Source of the DNA: Bacteroidota bacterium
GTDB lineage: Bacteria; Bacteroidota; Bacteroidia; Bacteroidales; Bacteroidaceae
DNA length: 64,000 bases
Reading direction: 5' to 3'
Assembly (NCBI GenBank): GCA_023426145.1
Contig: JAFABG010000018.1
Location: 29,506 to 93,505 of the forward strand
Of this stretch, positions 7,755-17,200 are shown piece after piece. Every line of letters begins with the position of its first letter. The first letter of the stretch is position 1. The translations under genes and the position numbers were made by a program. The notes under the pieces are model-generated. The model was not told the DNA's origin. It did not search any database and saw only the letters and a program-made list of their open reading frames with translations.

Positions 7755-9422
7755 ATGTATTCGGATAAGAAAAATATACTTCAATTGGTTGCATTACTTC
7801 AGGCGCATGGAGTAACCAATATTGTTTTATGTCCTGGTAGTCGTAATGCACCTATTATACATACGTTATCTACTCATCCTAGTTTTACTTGTTATGCAAT
7901 GACTGATGAGCGAAGTGCCGGCTATTTTGCTATTGGTCTTGCTTTAAACGGTGGACGCCCTGCTGCTATTTGTTGTACTTCTGGCACAGCCTTACTGAAT
8001 ATACATCCCGCTGTTGCTGAGGCTTATTACCAACAGATTCCTTTGGTGGTAATATCTGCTGATCGCCCTGCTGCATGGATTGGGCAGATGGCTGGACAGA
8101 CTTTACCTCAACCAGCCCTCTTTCAAACATTAGTAAAAAAATCGGTTAATCTTCCTGAAATTCATACCGAGGAAGATGAGTGGTATTGTAATCGCCTTGT
8201 AAATGAAGCCTTGCTCGAAATAAACCATCATGGTAAAGGCCCTGTACATATAAATATACCGATATCAGAACCTTTATTCCAGTTCACCGAAGAAGCATTG
8301 CCTGAAGTACGCATGATTACGCGCTACCAAGGCTTAAACGTTTATGACCGTGATTATAATGATCTGGTTGAAAGATTAAATAGGTATCAGAAACGTATGG
8401 TCATTGTTGGGCAAATGAATCTTATCTACTTGTTCGAAAAGCGGTTCGTCAAGTTATTATATAAGCATTTTGTGTGGCTGACCGAACATCTCGGAAATCA
8501 AACAGTTCCCGGTATTCCGGTGAAAAATTTCGATGCCGCTATTTATGCCATGCCTCAAGAAAAGATTGATCAGATGACCCCCGAATTGTTGATTACTTAT
8601 GGAGGACATGTTGTTTCTAAGCGGTTGAAAGAATACCTCCGTCAACATCCACCTAAAGAACATTGGCATGTGTCTGCTGATGGAGAAATTATCGATCTTT
8701 ATGGATCTTTGACTACAGTCATTGAAATGGATCCCTTTGAGTTCCTCGAGAAAATAGCTCCTCTGCTTGATAATCGTGTACCAGAATATCCTCGTGTATG
8801 GGAGAACTATTGTAAGATCATTCCTGAACCGGAATTCGAGTACTCAGAAATGTCAGCTGTGGGAGCATTGATCAAAGCTTTACCAGAGTCTTGCGCATTG
8901 CATCTGGCGAATAGTTCTGTTATTCGTTATGCTCAATTATATGCTGTATCTCCGTCTGTCGAAATCTGTTGCAACCGAGGTACTAGTGGAATAGAGGGCT
9001 CATTGTCGACTGCTGTAGGGTATGCTGCTGCTTCAGATAAAATGAATTTTGTCGTGATAGGCGATTTAAGCTTTTTTTATGATATGAATGCCTTGTGGAA
9101 TATCAATATCCGGCCTAATTTACGGATTCTTCTACTGAATAATGGTGGAGGAGAAATCTTCCATACCTTGCCCGGTTTGGAGATGTCTGGGACTTCGCAT
9201 AAATTTATAACAGCTGTTCATAAAACATCTGCAAAAGGATGGGCTGAAGAACGTGGCTTTGCATATCAGAAGGTTGAGAATGAAGAACAATTGAATGATG
9301 CAATGGCTACCTTCGTGCGGACAGAAGCTTCGGAACAACCTATTTTAATGGAAGTATTCACTAACAAAAATAAAGATGCACGCATCTTGAAAGAGTATTA
9401 TCATCAACTAAAACAGAAATAG
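7755..9422 (+). CDS. menD: SEPHCHC synthase MenD
   Basis: This 555-residue thiamine diphosphate enzyme should add the succinyl semialdehyde unit from 2-oxoglutarate to isochorismate. The N-terminal PYR domain shows NIVLCPGSRNAPI and the active-site Glu region TDERSAGYFAIGLAL, followed by CCTSGTALLNIHPAVAEA. The C-terminal PP domain shows NRGTSGIEGSLSTAVG and the ThDP/Mg motif GDLSFFYDMNALWN. Length is typical for MenD. It is cytoplasmic, without a signal peptide. It lies between menF and menB with only 3 bases before menB. Confidence 0.96.
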   Translation: MYSDKKNILQLVALLQAHGVTNIVLCPGSRNAPIIHTLSTHPSFTCYAMTDERSAGYFAIGLALNGGRPAAICCTSGTALLNIHPAVAEAYYQQIPLVVISADRPAAWIGQMAGQTLPQPALFQTLVKKSVNLPEIHTEEDEWYCNRLVNEALLEINHHGKGPVHINIPISEPLFQFTEEALPEVRMITRYQGLNVYDRDYNDLVERLNRYQKRMVIVGQMNLIYLFEKRFVKLLYKHFVWLTEHLGNQTVPGIPVKNFDAAIYAMPQEKIDQMTPELLITYGGHVVSKRLKEYLRQHPPKEHWHVSADGEIIDLYGSLTTVIEMDPFEFLEKIAPLLDNRVPEYPRVWENYCKIIPEPEFEYSEMSAVGALIKALPESCALHLANSSVIRYAQLYAVSPSVEICCNRGTSGIEGSLSTAVGYAAASDKMNFVVIGDLSFFYDMNALWNINIRPNLRILLLNNGGGEIFHTLPGLEMSGTSHKFITAVHKTSAKGWAEERGFAYQKVENEEQLNDAMATFVRTEASEQPILMEVFTNKNKDARILKEYYHQLKQK

Positions 9423-9425
9423 ATT

Positions 9426-10250
9426 ATGGCTACATTAAGAGAATGGACCACTATAAGAGAATATGAAGATATTCTTTTTGAATATTATAATGGAATTGCT
9501 CGTATAACAATCAATAGAGAAAGATATAGGAATGCTTTTACTCCAACCACTACGGCTGAAATGAGTGATGCATTGCGAATTTGCCGTGAAGAAGGCGATA
9601 TTGATGTCATCGTAATAACCGGAGCTGGCGACAAAGCTTTTTGCTCTGGAGGTGATCAGAATGTAAAAGGTCGTGGCGGTTACATTGGCAAAGATGGGAT
9701 TCCACGGTTAAGCGTATTGGATGTGCAAAAGCAGATCCGAAGCATTCCCAAACCTGTAATTGCAGCAGTTAATGGTTTTGCTATTGGAGGCGGACACGTG
9801 TTGCATGTGGTTTGTGATTTGTCTATTGCATCTGAAAATGCCATTTTCGGGCAAACGGGTCCGCGTGTGGGAAGTTTTGATGCAGGATTTGGTGCTTCTT
9901 ATCTAGCAAGAGTTGTCGGACAAAAGAAGGCGCGAGAAATTTGGTTCTTATGTCGTAAATATAATGCCCAGGAAGCCTTGGATATGGGATTGGTGAACAA
10001 AGTAGTTCCTTTAGACCAATTGGAGGATGAGTATGTGCAATGGGCCGAAGAAATGATGTTGCTTAGTCCGTTAGCATTGCGAATGATTAAAGCGGGATTA
10101 AATGCAGAGCTGGATGGCCAGTCGGGTATTCAAGAACTAGCAGGTGATGCAACGTTGCTTTATTATCTTACGGATGAGGCTCAAGAAGGTAAGAATGCGT
10201 TTTTGGAAAAACGTAAGCCAAACTTTAAACAGTACCCTAAATTCCCTTAA
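9426..10250 (+). CDS. menB: 1,4-Dihydroxy-2-naphthoyl-CoA synthase MenB
   Basis: This 274-residue crotonase-fold enzyme should close the second ring of the naphthoquinone by converting o-succinylbenzoyl-CoA to DHNA-CoA. The oxyanion-hole segments are present: FCSGGDQNVKGRGGY near residue 75 and NGFAIGGGHVLHVVCDLSIA near residue 117. The MenB-specific GPRVGSFDAGFGASYLAR and CRKYNAQEALDMGLVN stretches follow. Length and motifs match MenB closely. It is separated by 3 bases from menD and 4 bases from menC, inside one operon. The thioesterase for its product is probably the hotdog half of the first gene. Confidence 0.96.
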   Translation: MATLREWTTIREYEDILFEYYNGIARITINRERYRNAFTPTTTAEMSDALRICREEGDIDVIVITGAGDKAFCSGGDQNVKGRGGYIGKDGIPRLSVLDVQKQIRSIPKPVIAAVNGFAIGGGHVLHVVCDLSIASENAIFGQTGPRVGSFDAGFGASYLARVVGQKKAREIWFLCRKYNAQEALDMGLVNKVVPLDQLEDEYVQWAEEMMLLSPLALRMIKAGLNAELDGQSGIQELAGDATLLYYLTDEAQEGKNAFLEKRKPNFKQYPKFP

Positions 10251-10254
10251 AAGG

Positions 10255-11280
10255 ATGAATTGTAAAATTGATATCGTTCCGCGGTTGCTTCATTTTAAGC
10301 AACCTGCAGGAACATCACGAGGTACGTATAATACAAGGAAAGTATGGTACCTCTATTATAGCTCTCCTGAATTTCCAGGACGGATTGGAATAGGTGAATG
10401 TGCTCCTTTACCTAATCTGAGTTGTGATGATTACCCTGATTATGAGCAACGATTGATTCAGATTTGTCTTGAAGTTGAAAAAGAGGGTGGAAGACTTGAT
10501 TTAAATAAATTGTCTCATTACCCTTCTATTCTTTTTGGGCTTGAGGTGGCTTCGCGTCATTTTTCAGTAGGGAACTGGGCGTTATGGGATACCCCTTTTT
10601 CACGTGGTGAGTCTGGTATTCCTATTAATGGGCTCATCTGGATGGCTGATTTCAATAAAATGTTATCTCAAATAGAATCAAAGATAGAAGCTGGATTTCG
10701 TTGCATTAAGCTTAAAATTGGTGCTATTGATTTCGAAGAGGAACTTGCTTTGATTAAGCACATTCGTACTCATTTTTCCGCTAAAGAAATAGAACTTCGT
10801 GTTGATGCTAACGGTGCTTTCTCTGTTACAGATGCGATGGATAAATTGAAGCGATTGTCTGAGCTTGATTTACACTCTATTGAACAACCTATTCGTGCAG
10901 GTCAGTGGGAAGACATGGCTCATTTGGCTTCCGATTCACCTTTGCCTATTGCTCTAGATGAAGAATTGATCGGGTGCAACACCTTGGAGCAGAAACGGGA
11001 ACTACTGTTAGCTATACAGCCCCAATATGTTATTCTTAAGCCCTCACTCCATGGTGGTATAGTAGGTAGTGAAGAGTGGATTGCTGAGGCGGAAAAACGG
11101 CAAATAGGCTGGTGGATTACTTCTGCTTTAGAGTCCAATATAGGTCTAAATGCAATAGCCCAATGGTGTGCCAACTTCCAGAATCCGTTAGCCCAAGGTT
11201 TAGGTACCGGAATGTTATTTACAGATAATGTAGAAGTGCCGCTTGAAATTAGAAAAGATTGTCTGTGGTTTGATCAATGA
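10255..11280 (+). CDS. menC: o-Succinylbenzoate synthase MenC
   Basis: This 341-residue enolase-superfamily enzyme should dehydrate SHCHC to o-succinylbenzoate. The capping domain comes first (IGIGECAPLPNLS). The barrel follows with the catalytic Lys pair region CIKLKIGAIDFEEEL, metal ligands in LRVDANGAFS and LHSIEQPI, ALDEELIG, and the second Lys in VILKPSLHGG. I chose the ATG at 10255, preceded by AAAAGG and 4 bases after menB. A longer frame reaching back to 10144 would overlap menB by about 100 bases and adds no conserved residues. It overlaps menE by 4 bases (ATGA). Confidence 0.93.
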   Translation: MNCKIDIVPRLLHFKQPAGTSRGTYNTRKVWYLYYSSPEFPGRIGIGECAPLPNLSCDDYPDYEQRLIQICLEVEKEGGRLDLNKLSHYPSILFGLEVASRHFSVGNWALWDTPFSRGESGIPINGLIWMADFNKMLSQIESKIEAGFRCIKLKIGAIDFEEELALIKHIRTHFSAKEIELRVDANGAFSVTDAMDKLKRLSELDLHSIEQPIRAGQWEDMAHLASDSPLPIALDEELIGCNTLEQKRELLLAIQPQYVILKPSLHGGIVGSEEWIAEAEKRQIGWWITSALESNIGLNAIAQWCANFQNPLAQGLGTGMLFTDNVEVPLEIRKDCLWFDQ

Positions 11281-12383
11281 TGGAGTTAGAACGTAAAAAA
11301 CAGTATTTGCTATTGGAAGGAAAGACGTATACTCCAGAGGATGTACGTCACCTTGTTGCAGCAGGAAATATAGAACAAGATACTCCAATGTGGAGCTTAT
11401 TCATGTTTCTTCACGATTGGTTTAATGATGCACCAGTTTTGACAGTTCAGACCTCCGGATCTACAGGCACACCCAAGAAACTGATAGTGCGTAAAGACCA
11501 GATGATGCAAAGTGCACGTTTGACCTGTGAGTATCTCAAATTGCATGAAGGCGACTCAGCATTGCTATGTATGAATCTTCGTTATATAGGAGCTATGATG
11601 ATGGTTGTTCGCTCTTTAGTTGCTGGCTTAAATCTAATACTTCGACCGGCTTCTGGTCATCCCTTGTTGGATGTAGAAGTACCTGTTAGATTTGCAGCAA
11701 TGGTCCCCCTACAAGTATATAATACACTTCAAATTCAGGAGGAAAAAGAAAAACTTACTAAAATAGACACTTTGATAATTGGGGGTGGAGCAATAGACAA
11801 AGCTTTGGAGCAAGAAATACAAACTAGTCCAGGGTTTATTTACTCCACTTACGGAATGACAGAAACGCTTTCTCATATAGCTCTCCGACGGTTGAATGGA
11901 GCAAATGCATCCGATCATTATTACCCTTTTACATCGGTTGAACTATCGCTATCAACCGAAAAAACGCTAATTATTCATGCTCCACTTCTATGTGATGATG
12001 TATTACAGACGAATGATGTAGCCCATATATACCCAGATGGAAGCTTTGTCATATTGGGGCGTAAAGATAATATAATCAATAGTGGCGGAATTAAAATTCA
12101 AGCAGAAGAAATAGAAAAACAGCTTCAATCTTTTCTCATCTATCCATTTGTAGTCACATTTGTTGAAGACCAACGTTTGGGACAAGCTGTAACCTTATTA
12201 ATTGCAGGTGACGTCGATCTAAAAAAGTTGGATACAATTTATCAAACAGTTCTAACCCCTTACGCACATCCTCAATATACGTATTCAGTTACTCAAATTC
12301 CTCAGACTGGAAATGGGAAAATAGATCGGGGAGCGTGTCACATCTTAGCGCAGAAATTACATGGTGCTGGGGCTAATAAATAA
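11277..12383 (+). CDS. menE: o-Succinylbenzoate-CoA ligase MenE
   Basis: This 368-residue AMP-forming ligase should activate o-succinylbenzoate with ATP and CoA. The phosphate-binding loop TSGSTGTPKK (about residues 60-69), the aromatic adenine motif YSTYGMTET, the hinge LGRKDNIINSGGIKI and the C-terminal catalytic Lys region GNGKIDRG are all visible. It is shorter than the ~450-500 residues of many MenE, because the N-terminal portion is reduced, which is usual in Bacteroidota. It is the last gene of the operon. Its final 27 bases overlap the 3' end of the convergent ECF sigma gene, and no separate terminator was seen between them. Confidence 0.93.
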   Translation: MMELERKKQYLLLEGKTYTPEDVRHLVAAGNIEQDTPMWSLFMFLHDWFNDAPVLTVQTSGSTGTPKKLIVRKDQMMQSARLTCEYLKLHEGDSALLCMNLRYIGAMMMVVRSLVAGLNLILRPASGHPLLDVEVPVRFAAMVPLQVYNTLQIQEEKEKLTKIDTLIIGGGAIDKALEQEIQTSPGFIYSTYGMTETLSHIALRRLNGANASDHYYPFTSVELSLSTEKTLIIHAPLLCDDVLQTNDVAHIYPDGSFVILGRKDNIINSGGIKIQAEEIEKQLQSFLIYPFVVTFVEDQRLGQAVTLLIAGDVDLKKLDTIYQTVLTPYAHPQYTYSVTQIPQTGNGKIDRGACHILAQKLHGAGANK

Positions 12384-12926
12384 AAGCAATAATGGGAGGT
12401 AGTCTTTTAATTCATTTCGAAGTAACTCTATTGTTTTTTGTTTGTATCGGTTAATCGATTTTATACTTAGATTCATTTCTTCAGCTATTTCCCCATGGGT
12501 TTTTCCCTCAAAAAAGCTTTTCATAAAGACTATGCGGTAATTTTCAGGGAGTTTATTAAGGGTTTCGTACAGCATCCTATATAATTCGTCGAGTGTGTAT
12601 ACACTATCTGGCTCAGTCTCATAAAGTGGAACCTTCTTCTGAATCGTTTCTGCATAGCTCCATTCGTATTCTTGATGTTTTAGGTAGTTTAGGCAGCTAT
12701 TTTTCACACACATCTTTATATATCCTACGGCGGTTTCCGGTTCTAGATTGAACATTTCAGTATCAACTTTATCCCATAAAGAGGTAAACACATCCGAAAC
12801 TATATCTTCACGTATTTCTTTTTCGTCAACAAATCTTTTAGCATACAGGCAAAAAGGAGCATAATACTCTTCATATAATTGTTTAAAGGCCCATTCTTTA
12901 GTTTGTGTTGTGAAAGGATTTTTCAT
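12357..12926 (-). CDS. ECF sigma factor (RpoE-like), regulator of the GH18/GH29 locus
   Basis: This 189-residue sigma-70 family protein has region 2 (AFKQLYEEYYAPFCLYAKRFV, then EDIVSDVFTSLWDK) and region 4 (LPENYRIVFMKSFFEGKTHGEIAEEMNLSIKSINRYKQKTIELL), separated by the short linker typical of ECF factors. It is encoded divergently from a FecR anti-sigma gene and a SusC with an STN signalling domain, so it is expected to be released when glycan binds SusC and to turn on the locus. The divergent arrangement is less common than sigma and FecR in tandem. The 3' end overlaps menE by 27 bases in the opposite direction, so strong transcription of either gene could interfere with the other. Confidence 0.92.
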   Translation of the reverse strand: MKNPFTTQTKEWAFKQLYEEYYAPFCLYAKRFVDEKEIREDIVSDVFTSLWDKVDTEMFNLEPETAVGYIKMCVKNSCLNYLKHQEYEWSYAETIQKKVPLYETEPDSVYTLDELYRMLYETLNKLPENYRIVFMKSFFEGKTHGEIAEEMNLSIKSINRYKQKTIELLRNELKDYLPLLLLFISPSTM

Positions 12927-12958
12927 TCTTGGAGATTTTGAGATTTATCAATTTGTCA

Positions 12959-12966
12959 CAAATATA
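12959..12966 (-). promoter_or_regulatory. -7 box of the ECF sigma gene
   Basis: On the minus strand the sequence reads TATATTTG, a TAnnTTTG box about 33 bases before the sigma start codon. No clear TTTG is present at the expected -33 position. Confidence 0.5.
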
Positions 12967-13147
12967 TAATAAGATAGTAAGTATTGTTAAGAGTTCTTTT
13001 GATTAATACTTTTTGGTATTAACTTGTAGATTTATGGTATGATATCGAATAAATTAAAAAAAGTTTGTTTTTCCTTGTCCTTTTTCACTGACTTCAATTG
13101 TATTATTAATGTAATTGCAATTAAAAGAAAAGATTTTGAAAGATAAC

Positions 13148-14071
13148 ATGGAAGATTTGAATCCAGAAACATTGCTTCGTCGGGCACAAGCATTGGGGGA
13201 AGATATAAAAGAGATGGAAGCAATTAACGTGGCTGACGCTTATCGTCGGGCATCCACTAAATTGAAGAATAATAGAAGAAAAAAAGTATATGATCAAGTG
13301 ATGCGATATGCAGCATTTCTCACTATACCTTTGTTGTTTTCCTCTTTGGTATTAGGCTATTTGTATTTGGGCACTACTCATGTAGAGCAGAAATATGCAG
13401 AAGTTGTTGCGGCAGCAGGTTCTGTGATTCGATATGAATTACCCGACCATTCAATCGTTTGGTTAAATTCTGGTAGTAGTCTACGTTTTCCTACGGTTTT
13501 CAATGAAGGAAGTAGAAATGTAGAATTAAGTGGAGAGGCCTATTTTGAAGTAGAAGCGGATCGAAGCCATCCTTTTTATGTGAATACAACTAGTGGCTTA
13601 AGCGTCTTTGTTTATGGTACAAAGTTTAATGTAAATGCTTACGAAGATGATAACTTTATTGAAACCGTATTAGAAAAGGGGAAAGTGAATATCATTGCAC
13701 CAGATGGAAAAACAACTGTTGAATTAGATCCAGGTGAACGTTTACTCTATAATAAATGTGATCATAACCTGTTGAAGGATAAAGTTGATGTCTATGAGAA
13801 GGTTGCATGGAAAGATGGAAAGCTGATTTTCCGTGATGCAGAATTGAGTGAGATATTTAAACGTTTAGAGCGACATTTCAATGTTGATATTCAGTTTAAT
13901 AATATCTCTGGAAAGCAATACAAATATCGTGCAACTTTCCGAAATGAGACATTGCCTCAGATCTTAGATTATCTTGCTAAATCAGCAGCATTAAAGTGGA
14001 GGACGGAAGAAGCTGTACAAAAGGCAGATAAGACGTTTACGAAGAGAAAAATTATAGTAGATTTATATTAA
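13148..14071 (+). CDS. FecR-type anti-sigma factor
   Basis: This 307-residue protein should hold the ECF sigma factor inactive at the inner membrane and sense the SusC partner in the periplasm. Residues 1-~60 are cytoplasmic (NPETLLRRAQALGEDIKEME). One helix follows at ~64-84 (YAAFLTIPLLFSSLVLGYLYLG). The periplasmic FecR domain shows YELPDHSIVWLNSGSSLRFP, VELSGEAYFEVEADRSHPFYV and VYGTKFNVNAY. A C-terminal STN-interacting region ends in LKWRTEE. I chose the ATG at 13148; an in-frame TTG at 13115 would add 11 residues without support. The susC gene follows after 180 bases that appear to hold an antisense RNA. Confidence 0.92.
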   Translation: MEDLNPETLLRRAQALGEDIKEMEAINVADAYRRASTKLKNNRRKKVYDQVMRYAAFLTIPLLFSSLVLGYLYLGTTHVEQKYAEVVAAAGSVIRYELPDHSIVWLNSGSSLRFPTVFNEGSRNVELSGEAYFEVEADRSHPFYVNTTSGLSVFVYGTKFNVNAYEDDNFIETVLEKGKVNIIAPDGKTTVELDPGERLLYNKCDHNLLKDKVDVYEKVAWKDGKLIFRDAELSEIFKRLERHFNVDIQFNNISGKQYKYRATFRNETLPQILDYLAKSAALKWRTEEAVQKADKTFTKRKIIVDLY

Positions 14072-14117
14072 CACAAATTAAATGAGAGTAGCCTATGATA
14101 TAGCACCGAAATGATTT

Positions 14118-14156
14118 AAAAAAAAGGAAGAAAGCTGCTTCGAACAGCAATCTTCC
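14118..14156 (-). terminator. Minus-strand intrinsic terminator in fecR-susC gap
   Basis: Read on the minus strand: GGAAGA, TT, GCTG, a 7-base loop, CAGC, TT, TCTTCC, then eight T residues. That is a 6 + 4 base-pair stem with a symmetric internal loop. There is no annotated minus-strand gene for it to end, which is the main reason to suspect a small antisense RNA. Confidence 0.65.
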
Positions 14157-14240
14157 AAGTTTTCAGATTCACGGTAAAAAAGTCTTGCAAACACTTACCT
14201 GAATCGAACCACAGTCCATTATAGTAATAAACTTTAGTTA
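14118..14240 (-). ncRNA. Candidate cis-antisense small RNA in the susC leader
   Basis: On the minus strand a -7-like box TACATTTG (14252-14245) covers the susC start codon. About 90 bases downstream lies a terminator-like hairpin followed directly by eight T residues (14156-14118). An RNA of about 120 bases between them would be antisense to the 5' leader of susC. Antisense RNAs at this position are established for ECF-sigma/anti-sigma PULs in Bacteroides (the DonS type), where they lower susC expression. The -33 box is not recognisable, so the promoter is the weak part. The hairpin with its T-run is clear. Confidence 0.5.
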
Positions 14241-14251
14241 ACCGCAAATGT

Positions 14252-17200
14252 ATGAAAAAAAATCATTCATTTATTGCATTATGTCCTAAATATGCTTTAA
14301 ATCTAAAACTACCTTTAATTATGAGGATTAGTCTGGCACTACTTTTTGCAGTTGTATTACAACTTTCTGCAGAAAATGGCTATGCACAACGAACGCATGT
14401 TGCCATTTCTATGAGTAATGTATCTGTTGAGCAGGTACTAAATAAAATAGAAGAAGCTTCCGACTTTGTTTTTCTTTACAATGACAAAACGATTCAGAAA
14501 AATCGCATTGTTACAGTGAAAAATAAGTCTGGGAAGATTCTTGATATTTTAAATGAGGTCTTTAAGGGAACAGATGTGACCTATGTTATTGTAGATAAGC
14601 AAATCATCTTATCTACAAATAAGGTGCAGCAGGCTCAACAACAGAGTCAGCTTTCAATAAAAGGTGTTGTTAAGGATGCTGCTGGTGACCCTTTAATTGG
14701 TGTAAATGTGAAAGTCAAAGGCTCTGCAGTCGGTGCAATTACTGACATAGATGGTCGTTTTACATTGAAGGCAGCTAAAGGGGATGTATTAGAAATATCT
14801 TATGTAGGATATGCATCGAAAATGGTTAAGGTTGTAGGAGATCAACCTTTGAATATTGTGCTGACTGAAGATACAGAAGTCCTAAACGAAGTAGTAGTTA
14901 CGGCATTGGGTATAAAAAAAGAAGCGAAGTCGCTATCTTATAATGTTCAGCAAATCGGTAGTGATGATATCACTCGGATAGCAGATGCCAATTTTGTCAA
15001 TAACTTGAATGGTAAAGTTGCCGGTGTAACGATCAATTCCTCTTCTGCTGGTGTTGGTGGTTCTTCACGCGTAGTGATGCGTGGTACAAAGTCATTGAAT
15101 GGTAACAACAATGCACTTTATGTAGTAGATGGTATTCCAATGAGCGATTTGAGTGCCGCGTCTACCCAACCCTCAGACTCTTTTGAAGGAGCAGGTCAAT
15201 CCGGTGATCCTATTTCAGGGTTAAATCCAGAAGATATTGAAAGTATTTCTGTTTTAAGTGGACCTTCAGCTGCTGCTCTTTATGGTAGTGCTGCTGCTAA
15301 TGGTGTGGTGATGATCACTACAAAAAAAGGGCGCGAGGGACATACATCAGTAAGTGTTTCAAATAATACAACATTCTCTGCCCCCCTTGTACTACCAGAA
15401 TTTCAAAATACTTACGGACCAACCGAGGTGGGTAGTTATTACAGTTGGGGTAGTAAACTCAACACTCCAAGTAATTATGATCCAAAGGACTTCTTTCAAA
15501 CTGGTGTGAATGTAACAAACTCTGCTAGCCTTTCCACAGGTACGGATAAAAATCAGACCTATTTATCTTTGGGTACCACCAATGCCAATGGAATAATCCA
15601 CAATAATAATTTTGAGCGTTATAACGTTACAGTTCGTAATGTAGCGAAAATGTTGAAAGATAAACTTACGCTTGATCTTAGTTTTATGCTTAGTTCGGTA
15701 AAAGAACAAAACATGACTTCCCAAGGATTATATTTCAATCCACTTGTGCCCCTATATTTATTCCCGGCAGGAGATAATTTTTCAAAGGTTCAGGCTTATC
15801 AACGTTATAATTCGGAACGTAATTTAGAAACACAGTACTGGCCATACAGTACAAGTTTAACGTTACAAAATCCTTATTGGATAACTGAACGCATTAAGAT
15901 TCCTAATCATAAGAACCGTTACATGGCCACTGCATCTGTTAAATATGATATTGCAAAGTGGATCAATGTGACAGCACGTGCTAAAATGGATCGAAATAAT
16001 GAACGCCGTGAACGTATGTATGATGCTGGTACAAATACATTGTTCGCTTCTAAATATGGATTCTATTCAAAGACTAATATTGAAAATCAACAGGTTTATG
16101 GAGAATTGCTTTTGAATATCAATAAATATTTAGCTGACAATAAATTGAATATAACAGCAAACATTGGAGCTAACTTTGAAAACAATGATTATCAATCCGA
16201 TTACTTCGGGGGTAAGTTGAAATCAGTCGCTAATCTCTTTACCTTTGGCAATGTGGATCCCTCTGAGAAAAATTTAGCAGATCAGTATGGATACAATCTG
16301 AAAAAACGTGCTGTATTTGGTAGTGCACAAGTTGGCTATAAGTCAATGGCCTACTTGGATGTTACTGCTCGTAACGATTGGTCATCTACTTTTAAAGGAA
16401 CAAATACAGGCTCATTCTTTTATCCCTCTATTGGTTTATCTGGTATAATAACAGATATATTTCATTGTAGTTCAGATATCATGCCTTACATGAAAGTTCG
16501 TATCTCTTATTCAGAGGTGGGTAATTCGCCAGACGTTTTCTTGGCCATCCCGACCTATGCTTTGGTTGATGGTGTTCCTGTTACTCAGAGTCGTCGTCCT
16601 AATCCGAATTTGAAACCTGAAAGAACTAAATCATGGGAAGCCGGATTTAACTTTGTCTTTTTCAAAAATCGTGTAAAAATCGATGGATCTATTTATCAAT
16701 CGCGTACTTATAATCAGTTCTTCGAGCGTACGCTGTCGTCAACTACCGGTTATAAATCTGAGGTTGTAAATGGAGGTCGTGTAGACAATAAGGGTATTGA
16801 ATTGTCTTTGCGTTATGAAGATAAATGGGGCGATTTTCGTTGGAGTTCATACCTTACCTATTCATTGAATAAAAATAAGGTCGTAGAATTATTACGCAAT
16901 TACGAAGATCCTTACACGCATGAGCTTACTTCTTTAGATCAAATTGATATGGGCGGAACTAGTATGTATAAGATGATCCTCACAGAAGGTGGATCTATCG
17001 GCGATATTTATGTGAATACGCTTCGTACTGATGAACATGGAGCCATTTATGTTCATCCTTCCGATCAGGTAGTTGTTACTCAGCCAGATAAATTTGTTAA
17101 AGTTGGCAATAGTGCTCCTAAATATAATCTTGGTTGGGGTAATACGTTGGGTTATAAAGGACTTTCTTTAGGATTCTTGTTTACAGCTCGTGTAGGCGGA

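Noticed and set aside
10144..10254. N-terminal extension of menC overlapping menB
   Set aside because: The extra 37 codons are menB sequence in another frame and show no conserved residues. The ATG at 10255 has good spacing and a ribosome-binding site.
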